Positions 59,128-64,000 of a stretch of DNA of 64,000 nt are shown here, one piece after another (within the stretch, counting starts at the first letter, position 1; each line of letters starts with the position of its first letter). The stretch covers positions 248,001-312,000 of the forward strand of contig CAVVDM010000018.1 of the NCBI GenBank assembly GCA_963746885.1, in the 5' to 3' direction. Both the position numbers and the translations under genes were made by a program. This DNA is from DATARH01 sp963746885. Lineage in GTDB: Bacteria > Pseudomonadota > Alphaproteobacteria > ATCC43930 > CGMCC-115725. The notes under the pieces were generated by a model. That model worked only from the letters and a program-made list of their open reading frames with translations. It had not been told where the DNA came from and made no database searches.

Positions 59128-59526
59128 ATGGCCGAGGAAAATTTTGCCGACTTTATTGCCCGAGACCGCGAGCGGCTGCATGCCGAACAGGAACAGATAT
59201 TCAACCAGCAGCACGAACTGCAAACCAAGCTCGACGCAATCAACCGCGAGTTCGCCGCGATTGACGCCTACGAATCCGCCAAGGTAGGCAAAACCATCCG
59301 CCCACCGGCGGCGCGCGGTCCACAACGGGCTCGCCGCGGCAGCAAACGTGAGCAGTTACTGGAGCTGATCAACCAGCACCCAGGCGGCCTGGCACGCAAA
59401 GACATCCTGGAGCGTATGGGGCTCAAGGGCGACAAGTCGGGCGAAATGTCGGTTTCCAACGCGCTGACCGCGCTGACCAAGGCGAACCAGGTGGCGCGCC
59501 GCGATGGTCTGTATTTCGCGGCTTGA
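59128..59526 (+). CDS. Coiled-coil plus winged-helix-like protein
   Basis: This 132-residue protein starts at ATG 59128 after AAGAGG. An N-terminal coiled coil (residues about 8-55, RERLHAEQEQIFNQQHELQT) is followed by a basic linker (RPPAARGPQRARRGSKREQL). The C-terminal winged-helix fold is LLELINQHPGGLARKDILER, MSVSNALTALTKANQVARRD. A DNA-binding role is likely from the fold; the target is unknown. It stands alone between remnants. Confidence 0.7.
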   Translation: MAEENFADFIARDRERLHAEQEQIFNQQHELQTKLDAINREFAAIDAYESAKVGKTIRPPAARGPQRARRGSKREQLLELINQHPGGLARKDILERMGLKGDKSGEMSVSNALTALTKANQVARRDGLYFAA

Positions 59527-59599
59527 GCTTGCTCTTGGGAGGCGAGTGACGGCTGGCGATCCGTTCCGTCCCACTTAGCGGCTTCTCGGATCCGCATGG

Positions 59600-60615
59600 T
59601 CAGCCGTGGCTGACAACGACCTTGCCAAAATGGGCGCGGCTCTCGAAATGGCGGTATGCGTCGAGTGCCTGCTCAAACGGGAAGACACGGTCGATCAACG
59701 GCCGTAGCCGATGCAATGTAATGGCTCGGTTCATCGCCTCGAAATCGGCGCGGCTGCCGACGCTGATCGAGCCGAGCGTCATGCCTCGCCCGCCGAGCAA
59801 CAGCGGGTCGAGCATGATGCCGGATCGCGACAGGCTCGATCCGATGAGGCTGATATGTCCGCCGACGGCGAGCGCCTTGATCGAGTTCGTGAGCGTACCC
59901 GGACCGCCGATCTCGACGGCGCAATCGGCTCCCCTGCCATCGGTCAGCTCGACCAATTCTCGTGCCAATCTGGCGTCTCGATATAGTTGACCACCGCGGC
60001 GGCACCGAGCACCTGAAGCCGCTCGGCTTTCGCTGCCGAGGAAGTGGTGGCGATCACCTGGGCGCCGAGCAGCCGCGCGAATTGCAGCGCAAAAATCGAC
60101 ACGCCGCCGGTGCCCTGGGTCAGCACGATGTCGCCCGCTGTGACACGGCGATGGCCGGTTAGCGCGACCCAGGCCGTAACCGCGACGCACGGTAATGTCG
60201 CCGCCTCCTCGAACGAGAGGTGGCCGGGCATCGCGACTGCGGCTTCCTCGTTGACGACCGCGTATTCCGCCAGCATGCCATCCAAGTTGGCGCCGAGCCG
60301 GTCGGTCAGGTAATCGGGCTTGATCGGACCACCGAACCAGCGCGGGTGGAAGCAACCGATGACCCGGTCACCGACCGCGAAGCGGCTGACGCCAGCGCCG
60401 AGCGCGACGACTTCGCCGGCGCCGTCGCTGAGCGGCACGACCCCGAGCTTCGTCGGGCTGCGCCCGCCGCCCTTCAGCACCATCAGGTCGCGGTAATTAA
60501 GCGATGTCGCGCGCACCCGGATCAGAATTTCTCGGGTATCGGGTTGCGGATCGTCGTGTGATCGCAGCACAACTCCATCAACGCTGCGGAAGTTCTCGAT
60601 GCGGTAGGCCCGCAT
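59600..60615 (-). CDS. MDR-family zinc-type alcohol dehydrogenase/quinone oxidoreductase, one frameshift
   Basis: It starts MRAYRIENFRSVDGVVLRSH at 60615. Features are the GroES-like fold (ILIRVRATSLNYRDLMVLKG; DGAGEVVALGAGVSRFAVGD), the Rossmann region (GDIVLTQGTGGVSIFALQFA), and in the second frame from about 59960 LARELVELTDGRGADCAVEI and RHFESRAHFGKVVVSHG. One indel near 59960 separates the frames. The zinc-binding Cys cluster of classical alcohol dehydrogenases is absent, so an NADPH:quinone-type reductase is more likely. Joined length about 338 residues, normal for the family. Confidence 0.82.
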
Positions 60616-60884
60616 AGCCCAATCCCCGAATGCAGACCCACGCTGGACCGGCCGCGATAATACAATTCGGTGTGACCTGGCGCGCCGACTTTCGATCCGC
60701 TGACGGCATCGACGAGAGCCGGCTCAGTGGTTCCCTCTCTCCGCCCGCGCTTCAGCGTGCTCCCATCCGAACACACTGCGCCCGCCGTAGGAGGCCGGGA
60801 GTTGCCGCTCGTGCGCGATCAAGGCCGGTACGCCAGGGCCGGACGCGCGGACCAAACTCAGTATAAAAGTCCGTTTTTACACTG

Positions 60885-61025
60885 GGTGTGGATATGAACG
60901 CCCGAGGGAACCGGGATGATCGCCCCTCCAGGACGTCCAGCACAAGTCGCAGCGCCGATGCTTGACCCCGCTGCAGGCCCGCAGGCGATAGCCGCCGGGC
61001 AGTTCGATCTCGATGAACTCACTCG
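60885..61025 (-). mobile_element. IS66-family remnant (tnpA end, tnpB start)
   Basis: On the minus strand EFIEIELPGGYRLR is the conserved C-terminal part of IS66 TnpA. The last TnpA helix ALRLVLDVLEGR follows in a shifted frame, and the start of TnpB (IIPVPSGV, usually MIPVPSGV) lies just beyond. Only about 140 bp survive, with frameshifts. No ends of the element are seen. Confidence 0.75.
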
Positions 61026-61088
61026 CCCCCCCCCCGCGCGGTGCACCTACCTCCGGTACGACGGCGCATGTGGCACCGAGGAGTGACC

Positions 61089-62092
61089 GTGGCGGAGGAA
61101 ACGCTGCGTGAATTCGCAAAAGCCCACGGCAAGGAGGTCGCGACGCACCTCTACGGCCAGGAGGTCAACGCGGAGACTACGCCATCGCGAAGGCGGATTT
61201 CCTCCTCAAGGGCGAAGCCGAGGCCGCGGACAACCCGATTGGTGGCCCCGAGTGGTCGACGCTCTCGAACGACGCATTCCCGTCCCGCGAGTTCGATTTC
61301 ATGTTGTCGAACCCGCCATAAGGCAAGAGCTGGAAAAGCGACCTGGAGCGGATGGGCGGCAAGGCCGGCGTCCAGGACCAACGCTTTATCATCGGGCACG
61401 CTGGCGACCCGGAGTACAGCCTGATCACCCGGTTCAGCGACGGGCAGATGATGTTCCTGACGAACATGCTATCGAAAATGAAATCTGGCACAAAGCTCGG
61501 CAGTCGCATCGCCGAGGTGCACAACGGCTCGTCGCTATTCACTGGTGATGCCGGTGGCGGCGAAAGCAATATGCGGCGCTGGATCATAGAGAATGACTGG
61601 AGGCGATCATCGCCCTGCCGATGAACATGTTCTAAACACCGGAATTGCCACCTATGTGTGGGTGTTGAGCAACCGCAAGCCGAGCAACCGACGCGGCAAG
61701 GTGCAGTTCATCGATGCCACTGCGTGGTTCAAGCCGCTGCGCAAGAACCTCGGCAAGAAGAATTGGGAACTGGCCGACGCCGATATCGACCGCATCGTCG
61801 AGACATTCCTCAAATTCGACGAAAGCGAGCAATCGCGCATCTTCGACAATGCCGAGTTCGGCTATTCGAAAGTAACGGTTGAGCGGCCCCTCGCGCGCAG
61901 GGGCCGCTCAAGGAGCCCGGCGGGATCGAGACGTTCATCCGCCGCGAGGTATTGCTGCACACGCCCGACGCCTGGATCGACGAGGCCAAGACCTCCATCG
62001 GCTGCGAGATCAGCTTTACCCGCTTTCTACAAGTCGCGGCCCTTACGCCCGCTGGAGGCGATCCGCGCCGATATTCTCGCGTTGGAACGCGG
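61089..62092 (+). pseudogene. hsdM: Type I restriction-modification methyltransferase (HsdM) remnant
   Basis: Scattered frames give ETLREFAKAHGKEVATHLYG, then ADFLLKGEAEAADNPIGGPE, FDFMLSNPP-stop-GKSWKSDL, GDPEYSLITRFSDGQMMFLT, TKLGSRIAEVHNGSSLFTGD, IATYVWVLSNRKPSNRRGKV and PLRPLEAIRADILALERG. These follow the order of HsdM C-terminal catalytic regions. The NPPY motif is broken by TAA at 61318-61320 exactly at Tyr; a second stop occurs at MNMF (61633-61635) and several indels shift the frame. The N-terminal domain is missing, and no hsdS or hsdR is nearby. Confidence 0.82.
61879..61911. repeat. Perfect 13-bp inverted repeat inside the hsdM remnant
   Basis: Arms TTGAGCGGCCCCT (61879-61891) and AGGGGCCGCTCAA (61899-61911) are exact reverse complements around CGCGCGC. 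It interrupts the hsdM-like reading just after KVTVERPL, where homologous coding resumes with KEPGGIETFIRREVLL. It has hairpin potential and looks like an insertion. Confidence 0.65.
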
Positions 62093-62344
62093 AAACCGAT
62101 GGGGCTTCCTCGACGTTTCGAATGGGAATCGGCGGGTTATCGCCGGACACCGTGGGGTAGTAATCTGACGACCGGGTCACGCGTGCGCACGGCCGGCGCG
62201 CCAGCGCCGGGTGGTGCGGCGCCCGCTTGCGGCGGGCGGCAGAACGGTACGCTATCGAGCAACCCGAAAGCCCGGCTTTCGGGTCTGCCCAGCGGCGCGC
62301 GTCCTCTGCTTTTGGAAGCAACGGCGTGAAGGGAGGCCGGTCGC

Positions 62345-62519
62345 ATGAGCGACAGCGACATCTTCACCTTGGGGCTGGGCTGGGGCTGACGCTGACGCCG
62401 CCGTGGCGGGGGGTTGATCAGCGGCTGGCGAGCGAGCGGCAGCCGCACGAGCTGCGCCCGGCAATCGCCGCCCCGCCCGGCGAGCGGTTCCCGCGCCCGA
62501 CCTGCGGGTGGCCCGTTCG
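62345..62519 (+). mobile_element. ISL3-family transposase N-terminal remnant
   Basis: MSDSDIFTLGLG, then in another frame LTPPWRGVDQRLASERQPHE and LRPAIAAPPGERFPRPTCG, matches the start of ISL3 transposases (LFTLALGLTPPW..., leading into the zinc-finger Cys). It breaks off before the rest of the zinc finger and the DDE domain. A duplicated CTGGGCTGGGGCTGACGCTG stretch causes the frame slip. Confidence 0.65.
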
Positions 62520-62639
62520 GGATCGCCTGCCTGGCGGCGCTGTCCCTTTTGTCGCGCCGGCCGGGTCATCGGCTACATTGTGCTGACCGCCATCGGCCCT
62601 ATAGTACCGCTCTCTACCAAGAATATCCGGGAGATCGCC

Positions 62640-63656
62640 GTGAAGCAGACCCTGACCACACGCCGCCGGCTCCTTGTTAATGCGAGTGTCGGGTTGGCTG
62701 GCTTCCTGGCGCTCGGCAAGGCGCCTGCCTTCGCCCAGGCCGCGCCAAAGAAGCTGGTGTGGGCGCACAATGTTGCGCCGCCCGAGTCGGGCTCCATCGC
62801 CTTCGCCGAGATGGCAAAGAAGGTCACGGCGGAATCGAAGGGCGAGCTGCAGATCGATTTCCAGGGCGGGACGCTGCTCACCAAGGAACTTGAGATCATG
62901 AACGCGGTGAAGGCCGGCAACATCGCGATCGGCGATCCCGGCGGCGCGGCGGCGACAGTGTTCCCGCAGATGGGCGTGTTTCTCGTGCCCTATCTGGTCG
63001 CCAGCTATCAGCAAGCCTACAAGATGTTCAATGGCCAAGTGGGCGATCAACTCGACCAAGAATTCCAGAAGAAATACAAGCTCAAAGTCCTGTTCTTCTT
63101 TGATTACGGCTTCCGCCATTTCTGGAACAGCCGGCGCCCGATCCAGGAGCCGAAGGACGTGCGCGGCATGAAATTACGCGTGCAGCAGGCGCAGGTCTTT
63201 GCCGATACGATTGATTCGTTTGGCGGCATCGCCGTGCCGATGGCATGGAACGAGGTCATTACCGCGGCGCAGCAGCACGTCATCGACGGCGCCGATCTGC
63301 CGATCATCAACATCCTGAACCTGAAGGCTTATGAGGTCTCGAAATACGCCTCGCTGACCTATCACAATTATGGCCCGACCTGCGTCGTCATGAACCTCGC
63401 CGTGTGGAACGGTCTGACGCCGGCGCAACAGAAGCTGATGCTCGATTCCGGCCGCGCGGCGCAAGAGCATGTCCGCCACCTGACCGAGAGCGTCGACAAT
63501 CTGGAATCGGCCAAGAAACTGCTCGAGCCGAAAGGGATGGTTGTCAACGCGGCCGACGTTCCAGCCTTCAAGAAGCTCGCCGAAGAAAAGGTCTGGCCGA
63601 AATACAAGAAGCAATACGCCCAGCTCTGGGAGCAGATTGTCGCCACCAAGGTTTAA
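62640..63656 (+). CDS. TRAP transporter substrate-binding protein (DctP family)
   Basis: This 338-residue protein starts at GTG 62640 after GGGAGA. It has a Tat-type signal (TTRRRLLVNASVGLAGFLAL, cleavage after AFAQA) and a DctP fold: KLVWAHNVAPPESGSIAFAE, KGELQIDFQGGTLLTKELEI, and the ligand-Arg segment GMKLRVQQAQVFADTIDSFG. AWNEVITAAQQHVIDGADLP and VMNLAVWNGLTPAQQKLMLD also fit. It binds an organic acid in the periplasm and delivers it to the membrane permease whose DctQ gene follows 27 bp later. Confidence 0.9.
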   Translation: MKQTLTTRRRLLVNASVGLAGFLALGKAPAFAQAAPKKLVWAHNVAPPESGSIAFAEMAKKVTAESKGELQIDFQGGTLLTKELEIMNAVKAGNIAIGDPGGAAATVFPQMGVFLVPYLVASYQQAYKMFNGQVGDQLDQEFQKKYKLKVLFFFDYGFRHFWNSRRPIQEPKDVRGMKLRVQQAQVFADTIDSFGGIAVPMAWNEVITAAQQHVIDGADLPIINILNLKAYEVSKYASLTYHNYGPTCVVMNLAVWNGLTPAQQKLMLDSGRAAQEHVRHLTESVDNLESAKKLLEPKGMVVNAADVPAFKKLAEEKVWPKYKKQYAQLWEQIVATKV

Positions 63657-63683
63657 GCGGCGGGCCCGGCAGGTGAGCATCAG

Positions 63684-64000
63684 ATGAACGCGTCGCACCA
63701 ACCCTCGGCACGCTCCCCGGCGGGCGGCCCGCGCGTCGCCGGGCGGATCGGGGGGTGGCGGCTGGGCGAAATCGTGCTGCTGCTGCCCAAGATCCTGTTG
63801 ACGGCGCTGGTCGTACTGGCGATCTCCGACATGGTCATCGGCGTGTTCCTGCGCTACGTGATGGTGCCGATCACCGACTATCTCAATCTGCCGCCGATCC
63901 GGTTCTTCTGGGTCGAGGAGATGGGCGAATATTCGCTCGCCTGGCTCACCCTGGTCGGCGCGGGGATCGGCATCGCCGAGCACGCACATTTCACGCTGCG
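63684..64000 (+). CDS. TRAP transporter small permease (DctQ family), 3' end outside window
   Basis: About 105 residues are visible from ATG 63684. A hydrophobic first helix (EIVLLLPKILLTALVVLAIS) and the DctQ signature RFFWVEEMGEYSLAWLTLVG followed by AGIGIAEHAHFTL are present. It lies just behind the dctP gene; a DctM large permease would be expected beyond the window. Confidence 0.87.
   Translation, partial: MNASHQPSARSPAGGPRVAGRIGGWRLGEIVLLLPKILLTALVVLAISDMVIGVFLRYVMVPITDYLNLPPIRFFWVEEMGEYSLAWLTLVGAGIGIAEHAHFTL

Overview
The window is GC-rich DNA that looks like an alphaproteobacterial chromosome. The grounds are a DUF1127 protein, several LysR regulators, TauABC-type ABC and TRAP transporters, CmcJ and HpcH-type enzymes, and GAF-rich histidine kinases. 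The genus cannot be fixed by reading alone. Many otherwise complete genes carry one or more single-base indels, several of them in short homopolymers. Either the assembly has residual indel errors or decay is widespread, so I annotate such genes as frameshifted rather than as proven pseudogenes.

0-5 kb: catabolic enzymes (a citrate-lyase-beta-like protein cut by the window edge, a CmcJ-like oxygenase, an HpcH/HpaI aldolase), a LysR regulator, a DUF1127 protein, a glycine-zipper lipoprotein and an internally deleted amidohydrolase. 5.4-15.2 kb: a surface-polysaccharide cluster with an ABC-2 export permease, a TPR-GT2 glycosyltransferase, a sulfotransferase-like protein with a coiled coil, a TPR protein and a 1,260-residue TPR protein with two GT4 domains. 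It runs tail to tail into a large FG-GAP repeat protein. 18.6-24.1 kb: an operon on the minus strand with a FAD oxidoreductase, a 2x[4Fe-4S] ferredoxin, an ABC ATPase, two permeases and a binding protein. 24.2-26.8 kb: scar tissue with half of a tRNA-Ser, an IS3-family element, an inverted partial copy of it and the 3' end of an interrupted gene.

27-34.4 kb: an operon with SDR enzymes, a DsbA-like isomerase and an EmrAB-type efflux pair, divergent from a LysR gene, then a second MFS transporter. 34.6-52 kb is the most interesting part. It is a redox region on the minus strand with a fused porin-cytochrome whose heme motif resembles Cyc2 of Fe(II) oxidisers. Immediately downstream lies a decaheme lipoprotein made of five tandem cytochrome-c4-like diheme modules (576-bp DNA repeat). 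Around them are a monoheme cytochrome, a truncated cytochrome stub, a MauG/CcpA-type diheme peroxidase, a cytochrome b561 and two secreted proteins, each with a perfect FNR/FixK box upstream. Between them sit a multi-GAF histidine kinase and a recombined array of kinase and response-regulator fragments. I infer a candidate outer-membrane electron conduit (porin-cytochrome to c4-type periplasmic relay).

52.6-62.5 kb is mobile DNA. It holds a phage-type integrase beside a tRNA-Glu 3' fragment (probable att site), a dead second integrase fused to HD-GYP debris, and remnants of IS66, hsdM and ISL3. Intact genes lie between them (GH15 glucoamylase/trehalase-like enzyme, HEAT-repeat protein, winged-helix-like protein, frameshifted MDR dehydrogenase). 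The window ends in a TRAP transporter operon (DctP, DctQ).
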